Assembly: GCA_009859145.1 (NCBI GenBank)
Contig: VRVR01000005.1
Location: forward strand, 248,001 to 312,000
Length of the DNA stretch: 64,000 bases
Reading direction: 5' to 3'
Source: Andalucia godoyi
Taxonomy: Eukaryota; Discoba; Jakobea; Jakobida; Andaluciidae
Part shown: in pieces, positions 10,187 through 19,741 of the stretch
How the letters are laid out: every line of letters starts with the position of its first letter
Position numbering within the stretch: the first letter of the stretch is position 1
Notes under the pieces: generated by a model
What the model was told of the DNA's origin: nothing
Seen by the model: only the letters and a program-made list of their open reading frames with translations
Databases searched by the model: none
Translations under genes and position numbers: made by a program

Positions 10187-10428
10187 TCGCGTCTCTCGCC
10201 AACACCGGTCTTTTCCCTGTACATTCACGCCTCTTCGGTGCTGTCCTACTTTCTCATTCGCTTACATGAAACAACAAGCCACAAGTTTACTAGAATACAA
10301 TTAGGGAAGGCAGCATGACCCTGGCAAAACAAACCATTAAAGAAACAAAGAAAAACAAAAAACAAAAAACACAAAACAAAAGTCATTGCAATACAATTCG
10401 AGGGAAAAGGGCAAGTATCGGGAAACAT

Positions 10429-11097
10429 CTAGCTGACAAGTTGCATAGGCGCGGGAATGGGAGTGGGAAGCAGCGAAGAAGAAGCTGGCAAAGATTGCTT
10501 CTTGGTTCTTTCGAGAATGCTGATCTTCAATCGGAGTCGCTTCACCTCGGACCTGAGTTTCGCGACCTTCACTTCCAGCACTGCATTGTTGTACACCGCT
10601 TCACCCAGCATTGCCGCATGCGTCGGTGCCGAAGCATCTTGAAACAGCATGAATGAGGAAGACGACGCATGTGTCGAAGCGACAGAAGAGTCATGCATAG
10701 AGTTCTTCATCACGTTCATCATCATCAACTCCTGCTCGCGTTCCTCATCCTGCTTCTGATCCAGGTGTTTCTCCTTTTCCAGCCCAACCTCTGCTCCATT
10801 GTCTCCAACAGCCTTGATTTGAATCTTCTGCAGAGCTGAAAACGGAACCAGCAGAGGAGCACTGTTGTAAATGTGCATATTGCCTCGAGATAGCGAGTGC
10901 GGCTTCTGCTGTTGGCTCACACTGCCCATATCTTGACGATACCGGCGATGTCGTGGCGATGGTGATGATGATGATGAGGGAAATGTGGAGACTGACGTAG
11001 CAGAAAGACTATCGATCAGATGCGTAACAGATGGAGAAGGAAACTGCAAAAGTCGAGCAAAGTTTGGAATTATCCGAGAAACAATCGCCGCCAACAT
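10429..11097 (-). CDS. Coiled-coil protein, unknown function
   Basis: A 222-residue frame from ATG 11097 (the longer frame begins at a GTG). I do not recognise the family. The first 20 residues (MLAAIVSRIIPNFARLLQF) are basic-amphipathic and acid-free, like a mitochondrial presequence. The middle is Ser/His/Arg-rich and low complexity. Residues about 165-205 (NNAVLEVKVAKLRSEVKRLRLKISILERTKK) form a short basic leucine-heptad coiled coil, suggesting dimerisation. The absence of a basic DNA-binding block directly before the heptads argues against a standard bZIP. An upstream exon is possible. The opposite strand also has open frames, so coding status is likely but not certain. Confidence 0.5.
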   Translation of the reverse strand: MLAAIVSRIIPNFARLLQFPSPSVTHLIDSLSATSVSTFPSSSSSPSPRHRRYRQDMGSVSQQQKPHSLSRGNMHIYNSAPLLVPFSALQKIQIKAVGDNGAEVGLEKEKHLDQKQDEEREQELMMMNVMKNSMHDSSVASTHASSSSFMLFQDASAPTHAAMLGEAVYNNAVLEVKVAKLRSEVKRLRLKISILERTKKQSLPASSSLLPTPIPAPMQLVS

Positions 11098-11660
11098 CAC
11101 TCTTTCTACTCTTTGAATGAAAACAACGGAAATCCGGAAACTCCAAGAAAGCTCGGCTGTTCAACACAGAATCAAGAAAGACGTGCACGCAATTTACATC
11201 CGAAGCGGGGAGAAAACAAAGCACCAACGTCGCGACAGAATGTAAAGCAGAAGAACAAGAACAAGGAGAGGAGGAGAAGAAAAAAAGAAAGACGAAAGAA
11301 GAAAGACGAAAGACGAAAGAAGAAAGACGAAAGACGAAAGAAGAAAGACGAAAGAAGAAAGAAAGAAAGAAAAAGGTTTGCGTCGTTTTAATACAAAAAA
11401 ATAGAACTCCAGAAGGAATGATGAAAGGAGAGTGTTGGATGAAAAACGGATTAAGAAGGAAACCCTCCTCCAAAGTTGAAGATTGAAATGATGAGGAAAT
11501 ACTGGATTTTTTATTTTTGGATGGAGAAAAAGAAAAAGAAAATGCCCGATGGATTACAAATTCGAGTCGAGTCTACAAATGTCGATAAGGCCTCAAGAAA
11601 CGACTGGAGACATACCTTTCTTCGCTCATTCATTCATTGGATTCCGCACTTTGCATTTTG

Positions 11661-11696
<36 letters not shown>

Positions 11697-11774
11697 ATTG
11701 TTATTATTTCAAGTTTGCGTTTGTTTTTTTTATTTTAATGCGAGTTGGTACTACGTCGTTGGGCGAGAGAGTAA
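11098..11774. repeat. Intergenic gap with (AAAGACGAAAGAAG)n and (TTG)n repeats
   Basis: The divergent gap holds a purine-rich minisatellite at about 11277-11371, built from alternating GAAAGACGAAAGAA units, and a (TTG)n run at about 11662-11700 followed by T-rich sequence. The repeats account for the Lys/Arg-rich open frames crossing them. The remainder is AT-rich and presumably promoter for the genes at 11097 (minus) and 11775 (plus). Confidence 0.7.
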
Positions 11775-13000
11775 ATGACCTTGATTCACACGTTTGTCGA
11801 GCCACATAATGCACAAGAGACGCCGTCGATCCGCGATGGATATTCGCCGAGCTACGAAACTAACTATCGGTTGCTTACTGCTCGTCTTATTTGTCTTTCC
11901 TGCAGCCTCCTTTCACTGTATGCCATCCTCCTTCTCTCGTTCTTTTTTTATAATATTTTTTTATTATTTTGTTTGGGTGGTTATTTGTTTATTTGCAATG
12001 AATCAAAATCGGTTAATGTATGCGTTGTAGATCGCATCTGACGACGTGCACTGCACAGGTGTTTATGCACAGATTTCTGCTTCGAAATAGCATAAAGAGC
12101 GTCTCGGCATCGACACTGTCTTCGGCTGCGATATTCCTGTCGTGCAAGTGCACAGATGATCCGCAGTATGCGTCGGACATCGTGGAGATCGTCCAAAATG
12201 TGTACTCGGGTCTCAGGGATTTGTTTGTGCTGTTGGAAACGGATCGTGGCATCGAGTTTGGAGACGAGAATCAATTCCTCGATGATGATGAGGAGGAGGA
12301 GGATAAAAACGACGAGAAGGAAGAGAAAGAGGGCCGGAATGATGATGATGAAGAAGAAGAAGAAGAAGAAGAGAAGAAAGGAGGGAAGCACGGTGTGGGA
12401 GGGCGTTCAAACGGCAGATCTGCAGTAGCGCATGGATACAGAATTGCAGAGTCGCAAGGTTCGCATGCAGAAGAAGAGGTATTGTCGATGCAAGACCGGA
12501 TTCGGCTCAAGGTGGAGTGTGTCGAGTGCGAGAAGCAAATGTTGTTTTCGTTTGGCTTTGTTACCATCGTCAAGCTTCCCCATCCATGGGCAAGCATATG
12601 CGCACAGGCACTTGCGTCTGGCAAGTCGCATCCTCTCATTTTAGAAGACGATGTCTCTGCCGCCACTCTGAGCTCCTCGCCGTCATCTTCATCATGGAAT
12701 GCCATGCGTGCGAATTTGGATATTCCCGGAAAATCAATCTTTGGGAGGCTCCCGAGCTTTGCGTGGAAGGCGGCAAATGATTCTCTGCTGACGGATTGCT
12801 GCATCCGATTCGATGAAAAGCTTGTAGCTGCTGCGTGCGTCGTGCTTGCCGCAAAAGCACTCGGAACGTCTCTCCCGGACTCCTGGAATCAGGCTTTCGG
12901 CATATCGGACGAGTCTCTGGATGACATCGCCACCATTTGCACCACCATTGAGGATGTTTGCTATAAGAATACGTTTGCCCAACTGCAGCACCGTCCGTAA
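11775..13000 (+). CDS. Cyclin L/K/T-like cyclin, two exons
   Basis: I infer exon 1 at 11775-11917, an intron at 11918-12030 (gtatgc...gttgtag) and exon 2 at 12031-13000, giving 370 residues. The junction joins TPSIRDGYSPSYETNYRLLTARLIC to SHLTTCTAQVFMHRF with the exact spacing of the cyclin L N-terminus (TPSxRDG...LIxxAgxLLxLPQVxxATaQVlfxRF). The first cyclin fold continues through AAIFLSCKCTDDPQYASDIV. It is interrupted after DENQFLDDD by a roughly 90-residue acidic, low-complexity insertion before RIRLKVECVECEKQMLFSFGFVTIVKLPHPW, the classic R...E..vL..lgF....hPh block. A weak second cyclin fold follows. Such cyclins partner CDK9/11/12-type kinases in transcription and splicing. The acidic insertion is the oddity. 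Confidence 0.75.
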
Positions 13001-13331
13001 GAGTATGTTTGGATGTACGGAGACGGCTCTCCTTGGTACAAATTGCAAAATGCTGCATGACAATCGATCCTGCGAAAATCAATCGTCTTCGGGGCAGGCC
13101 CTCAACACCCACACAAATGCATGCGCAGCGCTGCCACTTATTGCGATATGATGAAGCAATCTAAAGCGCACGTAACCAAAAACACTGCCACGCGCCATGC
13201 GCATGCGCTGGTTTTCTTCACAACTCCGTCACACGATGCTCGATTCGTTTGGCCCCATTTTGATCATGAAATCTCTATGAACACGCCGCCGCGTTGCATT
13301 ATGCATGTTGTTGGGTTGCAACATTGATTAT
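13001..13331. other. Intergenic sequence right of cyclin L-like gene
   Basis: About 330 bp between the cyclin L-like stop and repeat copy A. Rich in GCATGC/TGCGCA words but with no coding frame I can support and no RNA motif. It could belong to the same decayed element family as copy A; no matching second copy of this part was seen in the window. Confidence 0.4.
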
Positions 13332-13620
13332 GGGTGATCAGCGATGATTACCCGTGGTTAGTGTACAATGTAGGCGTACTCTTCAAATAGATATTGTGCG
13401 CACTATTCCAGTCGCGATCCACCATCGCTGGGCACGCTGGACATCGGAACACTTTAGCGGTTCCGTACTCCCCAGTCGCTGGCGGAATTGGAATTGGGAG
13501 TGGCCCCCACGTGGAAGAGGGGGAGACTTCGTTTTTATTGGGTTCTAACGGGACGTGGACGATAAAGCAAAAAACGAAATAAAACACGATAAGAACAGTT
13601 CAAAAGTTGTTAACGGTTGT
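13332..13620 (-). mobile_element. TnpB/Fanzor C-terminal remnant, copy A
   Basis: The minus strand reads an open frame ending near 13348 with the block GTAKVFRCPACPAMVDRDWN, then SAHNIYLK. CPxC followed by D-R-D-x-N-x-A-x-N-I is the second half of the TnpB/Fanzor zinc ribbon with the third RuvC catalytic aspartate. Just upstream NEVSPSSTWG occupies the place of the usual E..TS..C..CG, with the first Cys pair lost. The left end (CAACCGTTAACAACTTTTGA region, 13590-13620) recurs in copy B, and the next about 30 bp recur in copy E. The right end contains an imperfect palindrome, GGGTGATCAGCGATGATTACCC (13332-13353), partly shared with copy B. The copy is only about 290 bp, so it is a truncated, presumably dead element. 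Confidence 0.7.
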
Positions 13621-13701
13621 GCAGATGCAGCGCACCAGCGCAGCGAACGGGAGGGATTGGGGAAGTAAAATATTTATGAGCCAAGATAAGACAAGCATTG
13701 C

Positions 13702-15642
13702 TCACATACCGCAAGCAGCACGCACGCGTTGCATTACGTCCTCAGAGTCTGGATTGGAATCGAGTTCACGGAGCAACTGAATGTCCGCTACGTGCTGTCG
13801 CAGGTCCGGTACAGTGAGAAGCAAAGTGGCAATCTCACGAAACACCTCTCGATGGGGCTTGGCAAAGTCGGATGAAAAGACAAGAAGAGATCGCACGCAC
13901 GTCCGCACAAGCAGCTTGTCTGGATGAAGCGCCTGTGCGCGAACAAGAAAGTAGGTTCGACGGAACGTGGCTAACAACTCATCCTTGGAGTTGTCATACA
14001 ATGAACTGGTCCAAAAACGCTTGGAGTACCTTCCGAGAATCCACAACACGGACTGACGGATGCGAAGATCTGCGCGATCAGCAGCAAGCAGTGCGCAGAG
14101 AGCGTCAAGAAGCACGCGGAGGACCGGGTGATCTTCTGGAGCCTTTTCAGCAATGCTGGTGAGGATATCCAGAACTGGCTGAACATCAGCATCTACCATG
14201 GAAGAAGAGGCAGCAGCCGTTGAGGATTGATCACTACCAGCCATGTTATTATTAGTATTGCTGTTACTGTTGTTGTTGCTGCTGTTACTAGCATTGCTTC
14301 CCGCCTCAGTAGCTCCATCCATGGATCCACTTACAATATCGGCACACAAATGGACGGTGAACGCAAGCACGGGCCGCACAATCTCGACGGCAAACGTGTC
14401 CACGGATATTCGTTCCTTGGCGTGCAGCAGCAGCACTCTGCGCTCCGAAGGCGACATCTTGTCCACTTCCACTGGGCAATCCGCAGACGAACTCTTTGCA
14501 ACAACCCCGACGCCGTTCGTCAGTGCCGACATGAATGAAAAGCCGCCATCCGAGCCAGGACTTGACAGGTTCAGTTTGAATGAATCCGAGTCTCGCTTTG
14601 CAGCCCCAATGCCATTGCTGTTGTTGTTACTACTGGCACTTCCGAAGAATCGCGAATGATCCGGATACAGAAAATCCAGCGATGATTCGTACCAGATTCT
14701 GCAAACCGCGGCCATGAATCGCACCTCCGGCCAGAATGCGTGCTTTCCCTCTGTGACCAACCGACCCACCTCTGACAAGCGGTGCGCCTGCATTTCAGCT
14801 GGAATGTAAGACGCTTGGTATCTCGATGTTCTGCACAACTGCGTCAATGCCTTTAAAGCAGCATACGCGTACACTCTTCTTCGTAGCGCCATTACTTCGG
14901 AGATCTTTGCCAGTGCCACATCCATCGGCAGCACGGCCGACGGCTGCAAAAAGTGGTGATATCCTCCGTCTGCGAGTGCGGCGATTGCCGGGAGCGAAAT
15001 GTTCGCAACGGGATCCTTGGCCAGCGTGGCAAGCAGCCCTGAAGCTGCGGAGTAGACTGCCTGATTATCACGGCAGTGCAGCACCACTTGTCGCGCAAGA
15101 CCCACTGCATGTGCCTTCATCATTGGAGTTCTGGCAGGCAAATTTCCTGAGTTGACAGCGGAAATCGAAGGTAGAGACTTGGGGGAGAACGATCCATCGC
15201 CCAGAGCTCGCTCAAGTCGCTGGTAGGCAAGCAACACTAGACGATCGTCTTTTGAAGAGAGACCCGCTTGGACAAACGCAGCCAGATCTGCCGCATTACC
15301 ACCGCCGCCGCTGCTGCTGCTATTGGCATTGGAAGTAACGAGCGACGGAGCAAACGAAGGATCGAGAAGACTAACAAGGTGTTGAAGCATGATTTTGAAC
15401 TGAACGTCCTCAAACGCGAGACAAGCTTTGAGGACTGGCACAAGGTCAAGAGCCGATGCAATACCAGGTGATCCAGGAGTCGCAGCAATTACAAAAGATC
15501 CATCCCATGACGACGCCACTTCTTCGACAATCGTCTCCACAGCCCAGGGAAGACGCTTCGGTGGCTTTGCTCCAGAAACCGCAGAAGGTGCGGCCTGCCG
15601 AAGAATCCCAACTGCAGCTACGAGATCCTCAGAACTCACCAT
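13702..15642 (-). CDS. Alpha-solenoid (HEAT-like) protein
   Basis: The start is taken at ATG 15642 (MVSSEDLVAAVGIL), giving 646 residues; the longer frame upstream only runs through a microsatellite leader. The protein is almost wholly helical with HEAT-like pairs throughout, for example VLKACLAFEDVQFKIMLQHLVSLL, LLAYQRLERAL and ALRRRVYAYAALKAL. Two low-complexity Ser/Asn insertions lie near residues 345-390 and 450-485. The C-terminal section (LLDALCALLAADRADLRIRQSVLWILGRYS, LVRTCVRSLLVFSSDFAKPHREVFREIATLLL) looks like adaptin or coatomer-style solenoid. A TPLATE/TSET-type or other trafficking scaffold is possible, but I found no decisive motif. It has no signal peptide or membrane span. Confidence 0.7.
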   Translation of the reverse strand: MVSSEDLVAAVGILRQAAPSAVSGAKPPKRLPWAVETIVEEVASSWDGSFVIAATPGSPGIASALDLVPVLKACLAFEDVQFKIMLQHLVSLLDPSFAPSLVTSNANSSSSGGGGNAADLAAFVQAGLSSKDDRLVLLAYQRLERALGDGSFSPKSLPSISAVNSGNLPARTPMMKAHAVGLARQVVLHCRDNQAVYSAASGLLATLAKDPVANISLPAIAALADGGYHHFLQPSAVLPMDVALAKISEVMALRRRVYAYAALKALTQLCRTSRYQASYIPAEMQAHRLSEVGRLVTEGKHAFWPEVRFMAAVCRIWYESSLDFLYPDHSRFFGSASSNNNSNGIGAAKRDSDSFKLNLSSPGSDGGFSFMSALTNGVGVVAKSSSADCPVEVDKMSPSERRVLLLHAKERISVDTFAVEIVRPVLAFTVHLCADIVSGSMDGATEAGSNASNSSNNNSNSNTNNNMAGSDQSSTAAASSSMVDADVQPVLDILTSIAEKAPEDHPVLRVLLDALCALLAADRADLRIRQSVLWILGRYSKRFWTSSLYDNSKDELLATFRRTYFLVRAQALHPDKLLVRTCVRSLLVFSSDFAKPHREVFREIATLLLTVPDLRQHVADIQLLRELDSNPDSEDVMQRVRAACGM

Positions 15643-15887
15643 TAAAACCACGCTGTGGACACACACACACACACAGTGAGTGAGAGAGAGAGAGAGAGAC
15701 GGGGAAATCTGATAAAACCGAAAAACGAAAAGAGCAAAGGTGAAAGCAAAAGTCGGATTCATTTGTCCATTAGTGAAAGTCGTAGGAAAAGCTGCTCTCA
15801 GAGAATACAGCAGTTGGACGTTTTTCTTCTACAGGCGGTGGCATTCTTCCTCTGGGATACTGCGATGGATGATGGAGAAGACCAGTT
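15643..15887. repeat. Short gap with (CA)n(GA)n microsatellite
   Basis: A (CA)n run at about 15659-15675 passes into AGTGAGTGAGAGAGAG at 15676-15700, ending only about 17 bp from the start codon of the solenoid gene on the minus strand. It must therefore lie in its 5' leader or core promoter. The rest of the gap holds nothing recognisable. Confidence 0.75.
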
Positions 15888-17507
15888 TTATGAATGTGCG
15901 ATATGGGGTGTCGAGGAAACGTCGTTTTCTGCGGTGGAAGGATTTGTCAAGGGTTGGAACAGATGTACGCCTTGCTCTACGACGTGGTCCGACATGTGAT
16001 CTGGAGCGGGACCAGGGTGGTGATGTTCTGATGCACCGAGCAGTCTTTTGAGTTTTCGGGAGAGGTACTTCTTGCGACATTGAATCGTCCGATACAATCG
16101 ATCTGACGGTAAAGCTCGCTGGGTAGCTCGTTGGGCAACTCTCCGGTCATCAGACTCGACAGCATTTCTCAGCGGCAGATGAAAATCGACCAAGCTCGCT
16201 ACTGCGCTGTGCACTGTCGACGACGATGCGTTCACAAACGAAGAAGATGGCGCGGTAGAGTCTGAAGGTGTGTCATCTTGCGCACCGGCCTGCGACCTTT
16301 CTGCTGGCTCTGGTATGCTGGACAATATTTGTGTGTATACTTCCAGAGGGCGTGTTTGCAGGACGAGTGGTGGATCAGTAGTCGTCCCGCTCGGTGCAAC
16401 GACAAGGTTGATAAGTGCCTCGTCAATGGCTGGCTTTTGCTTGCAGACTGCTTCGAGAGAATTCTCCTTGAATACCGACCCCGGCGTGTGTTCGCCGTAC
16501 ACAAAAACGTTGCATCGGTTCGCAATGATTCTGTGGTACACGTAATCGGCGGGGACCGCGCCCTTGGCCTTTTGTCGATTCCATCTTCTTCGCTCCGAGT
16601 CGTCGCAGACAAGCGGGCGAGGAACAACAACTTCGACGCGATATGTGCATTTGGACGGTCCAGCTGTCGCACAATTACGACAACGGAAGTTGCAATGCAG
16701 TCTGGATCGAGATAGATAATCTCCGTTGGACGATCTTCCGAGTCGGCGGGTCATGATCAACGACGAAAACACCCCATCGGAGAGGTGAAGACCTCGACCA
16801 GTGAATCCCATTTCTCGCATTGCTGTTTGCTGATCGCCCTTCGCTGAAAGCACTGGTTCAACATCCGAGCTTGTTCCCCCCACGTGATGCGCATCCAACA
16901 CAAGAACGCATCCATCGCGTCTTTGAAGCTCCAAAAGGGTACGCGGAACATCTTCGAGCAGAACCCCTCGAGCCACTATTCGTGCATTCTGTTCGGTCAT
17001 CGAAGTCGAACACCGGTCGTCGACCGACGGAACCTCCGGAACAGCCAGCAGCCACGGACCAGTCTCGGGAGTCGGATGCAGCTCCAATGCCTCAAACTCG
17101 GCCAAACCCGTAGACGACCCCGGTTGCGAATCACTGTGAAGCTGTGGCCGTCGCTGTGGCTGCCGCCGCTGGACGTCTGGCTGCGACGGTGACTGCGATG
17201 GCGGTTCTAATTGGGACACCATTAGGCCATCACCAGCAGCACCAGCAGTTCTCGACTGCTGCTTCCTCTTCGGCGCACCAGATCTGGGAAGCCCTTCCAA
17301 AGTGCAGACATCCGACGGGAGCCCAGACTGGCTGGCTGGGCCAGCAGATCTGCGAAGCGTCTTCCTCGATTTTCCATTGTCAATCCGAGGAGCATAAGGA
17401 ACCGCCTGAGAAGAAGAGGCTGAAGAGGACGATTCTTGCATAGACAGCAGAGAAAAGTTGGAAGAGGGAGAAAAAGAAAAACATTGGCTTGTCGAGTGTC
17501 GACGCAT
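15888..17507 (-). CDS. Possible WRKY/FLYWCH-like zinc protein
   Basis: 539 residues from ATG 17507 (the frame upstream begins with GTG; another ATG is at 17441). Residues 1-150 are disordered and Ser/Gln/Pro-rich. The conserved-looking core is about residues 220-345. DGVFSSLIMTRRLGRSSNGDYLSRSRLHCNFRCRNC is followed by KCTYRVEVVVPR and, after a charged linker, YHRIIANRCNVFVYGEHTP. Cysteines spaced C-x3-C-x2-C-x6-C within beta strands and ending at a histidine in GEH resemble the WRKY-GCM1/FLYWCH zinc fold, often found in transcription factors and MULE transposases. This is a pattern match, not a firm assignment. A basic patch (CRKKYLSRKLKRLLG) lies near the C-terminus. A divergent nuclear DNA-binding protein is my best guess. 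Confidence 0.45.
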   Translation of the reverse strand: MRRHSTSQCFSFSPSSNFSLLSMQESSSSASSSQAVPYAPRIDNGKSRKTLRRSAGPASQSGLPSDVCTLEGLPRSGAPKRKQQSRTAGAAGDGLMVSQLEPPSQSPSQPDVQRRQPQRRPQLHSDSQPGSSTGLAEFEALELHPTPETGPWLLAVPEVPSVDDRCSTSMTEQNARIVARGVLLEDVPRTLLELQRRDGCVLVLDAHHVGGTSSDVEPVLSAKGDQQTAMREMGFTGRGLHLSDGVFSSLIMTRRLGRSSNGDYLSRSRLHCNFRCRNCATAGPSKCTYRVEVVVPRPLVCDDSERRRWNRQKAKGAVPADYVYHRIIANRCNVFVYGEHTPGSVFKENSLEAVCKQKPAIDEALINLVVAPSGTTTDPPLVLQTRPLEVYTQILSSIPEPAERSQAGAQDDTPSDSTAPSSSFVNASSSTVHSAVASLVDFHLPLRNAVESDDRRVAQRATQRALPSDRLYRTIQCRKKYLSRKLKRLLGASEHHHPGPAPDHMSDHVVEQGVHLFQPLTNPSTAENDVSSTPHIAHS

Positions 17508-18092
17508 TGCCGACACTGCGTCATCGTTCCCTCACGCAACCCGATGATGCGTTCTGGGGTCGTTGCCTTCTTAGAGCACACCCATTCAAATCAATGCAAG
17601 GATTCCAGGAACGGGAAGCGTGAAATGTCCGGCAGAACCAGACATTTTCAATCTTCACGAGTGCCCTGTGCGAGACTCCAGCTCTGTCGTAGAGGATGCG
17701 GACGTTGGAGTCACGTTCTTCTTCTTTCTTTGACTTTTTCTTTTGTTTTGTTTTATGTTGTGCTTGTTTTATTTTTCTGTCGACAACAAGGGAAGAAAAA
17801 GAAGAACGGCTTGAGGAATTGCTGGAGTTTCTGAATTGAATTTTATGGAAGCGCCCTTACTTGGGTTGCGTCAAGACAACAGACCATAACAAACTTACAG
17901 CTGGCTTCCAAAAAGACGAAGAAAATAAAGATAATAAAATTAATAAAATTAATAAAATTTAAAAAAATAAAAGGAGGCTCTGCATCATCTCTGAATCCTG
18001 TAGCGCACTGATCTGCGTTTACCCGTATTGAGGAAACGGCGATGGTGCCAAACAACCTCCTGTCGGCTTTCGATCACTGGCTAGTGCCGCAT
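17508..18092. other. Intergenic gap without recognised genes
   Basis: 585 bp between two minus-strand genes. The left third is GC-balanced, and the middle is T-rich (TTTTGTTTTGTTTTATG). Around 17926-17965 there is an AATTAATAAAATT repeat that contains AATAAA-like polyadenylation words on both strands. Open frames on the plus strand show no protein-like composition. Confidence 0.6.
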
Positions 18093-19314
18093 TCACTGCG
18101 GAGATCTGGCCGGAACCGCCACCGTTTCCTGCAGTGTTTTGGCAAAATCTGCAAGTGCCTCCGCATCATATGCAGCAATGGACTGTGAGTTCTGGTCCGC
18201 ATGCTGCACCTTTGGAATGACTATTCCTCGTATCAGCTGGATGGCATGGCCGAGTGCTACTTTGTTTTCTTCTCTTTCCATCACGTGACGGAAGCGACGA
18301 TGTATGTGAATTAAGAACTGGACTGCCTTTTCTGCGACCAGCATGTTCTCTTCCGCCAACATTGTAATTAAATGAGGAAGAATAGCGTGCATGGTGTCCT
18401 CGTTGGAACCTCTTAGATCTTCTGTTTGCTGAACGCGCATAAGCACTTCTGTCAGCTCCTTTGGACTGTGCATGGAGGCCATCACGTTTCGGTGGAAGAT
18501 GGAGTTTGCGAATACACATGGAACATCGGCCACCTGGTTGTTCTCCGTCGAAGCATCCATGCACTGCGCAGAAACTGGAATATTTGCGTCTCCTGGAAAC
18601 AACGGAGATCCCGCAGGCTCCTCGTTTCTGACGAATGCGTTCTGCGCGGATTGATTTCCGAAATGGAGACCTGTCACCTGACGATCCTCAAATGACGATC
18701 TCACGTTCGAGAATCGCTGCTGGGGCAATCCGGGATTCCCGTGTGTCACTCGGGGGTTCGCAGCTGGGGTGGCGTATGAGAGTGAGTGCAAGACCTGCGC
18801 TTTCGTAATCCGGCTGCTGCTGTTCTCATTCGACTCATTTAGGCTGTCTGCGGTTCGATGCAGATGGTTAGTGCTTCCTTTCTGGGCGTGATAGCTTCCC
18901 CGATGTGCCGCGCCAGACTTTCCCGAACTGCGATAATCACTGCAACTGATGTTGTGATGTGTTTGATGATCGCTTGGATACCGCGTGTGTGACTTTGCCG
19001 AGGACAACGGAGAAAGCAGCCTTGCAACTTCTGGAAACTGCGAAGAGAGGTACGAGCACAGGATGTTGACCGCACTGGCGATCTTGTCTGTTCGCGCCTG
19101 CTGCTCCGTGTTGTTTCGTTGGATGATCTCCAACTGTTGAACCAGACGTTTCTGTTCCAAGAGTAGTGCTTTCGTGTACAATAACAATAAGGAATGCTAA
19201 ATTAGCGATTCTCCCTCAATAAAGAAAGAAAGAGTAACAGAAGGAGGGACACGTACTGTTGATGGTGATGAGCAGCTCTACCTCAAGAGGAGAATGCTGG
19301 TCGTTGTCCGCCAT
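18093..19314 (-). CDS. Coiled-coil protein with inferred 5' exon
   Basis: A 1.08-kb open frame lacks a good in-frame ATG near its 5' end. An upstream mini-exon 19314-19257 (MADNDQHSPLEVELLITIN) with donor gtacgt at 19256 joins in phase to an acceptor cacgaaag ending at 19169. The model has 377 residues and an 88-bp intron; an alternative donor/acceptor pair (gtagag with ctaatttag) also keeps frame. The junction extends a coiled coil, LLLEQKRLVQQLEIIQRNNTEQQARTDKIA. The middle is polar and disordered. The C-terminal 120 residues (EDTMHAILPHLITMLAEENMLVAEKAVQFLIHIHRRFRHVM...) are helical, ARM-like. No family recognised. Nuclear or cytoplasmic by absence of targeting signals. Confidence 0.55.
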
Positions 19315-19741
19315 TCCTTCTTTCTGGGAACTGTGGAATTAAAATATAAAAAAGGAAAAGCAAAACCAATGTGTTCACACTAACAAAGGGAACGAATGGA
19401 CTGTGTGTGATTAAACCCGGATGATGAAGAGATTTTTCTTCTTGTTTTTTTTCCTGCAGAAAATCAAGTGGTGGAGAGTTTGGAGACACGACCTTCCTCC
19501 AGTTTCTGACAATTCCCGCCTGTTGTCATTTCTGTCAGTCCCTCCAAAGCCCAATTAAATAAAAAAAAAATCCAATGAAAAGCTTTCCAAAATGTCATTA
19601 TTGCAATGTCCGCCTCTTTCTTTCTTGCACCGCATTCTTCTTCTTCTTCTTCTTCTTCTCCTCTCCATTCTTCTTCTTCTTCTATATATATTATTGTTAC
19701 TATTGTTTTCGGTACTCCCGTCTTCGCACGCATTGTACATC

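Noticed and set aside
12285-12400. Poly-Ser/poly-Lys open frames on other strands
   Set aside because: Shadows of the acidic GAT/GAA/GAG repeat in the cyclin L-like gene.
13121-13327. 68-codon plus-strand frame between cyclin L-like gene and copy A
   Set aside because: No conserved motif; sequence is rich in GCATGC words and lies in decayed element territory.
19592-19741. Poly-Leu N-terminal extension of the BAF60 gene resembling a signal anchor
   Set aside because: Produced by a (TTC)/(CTT) repeat in the leader; the family N-terminus begins at 19742 and a nuclear protein would not have it.
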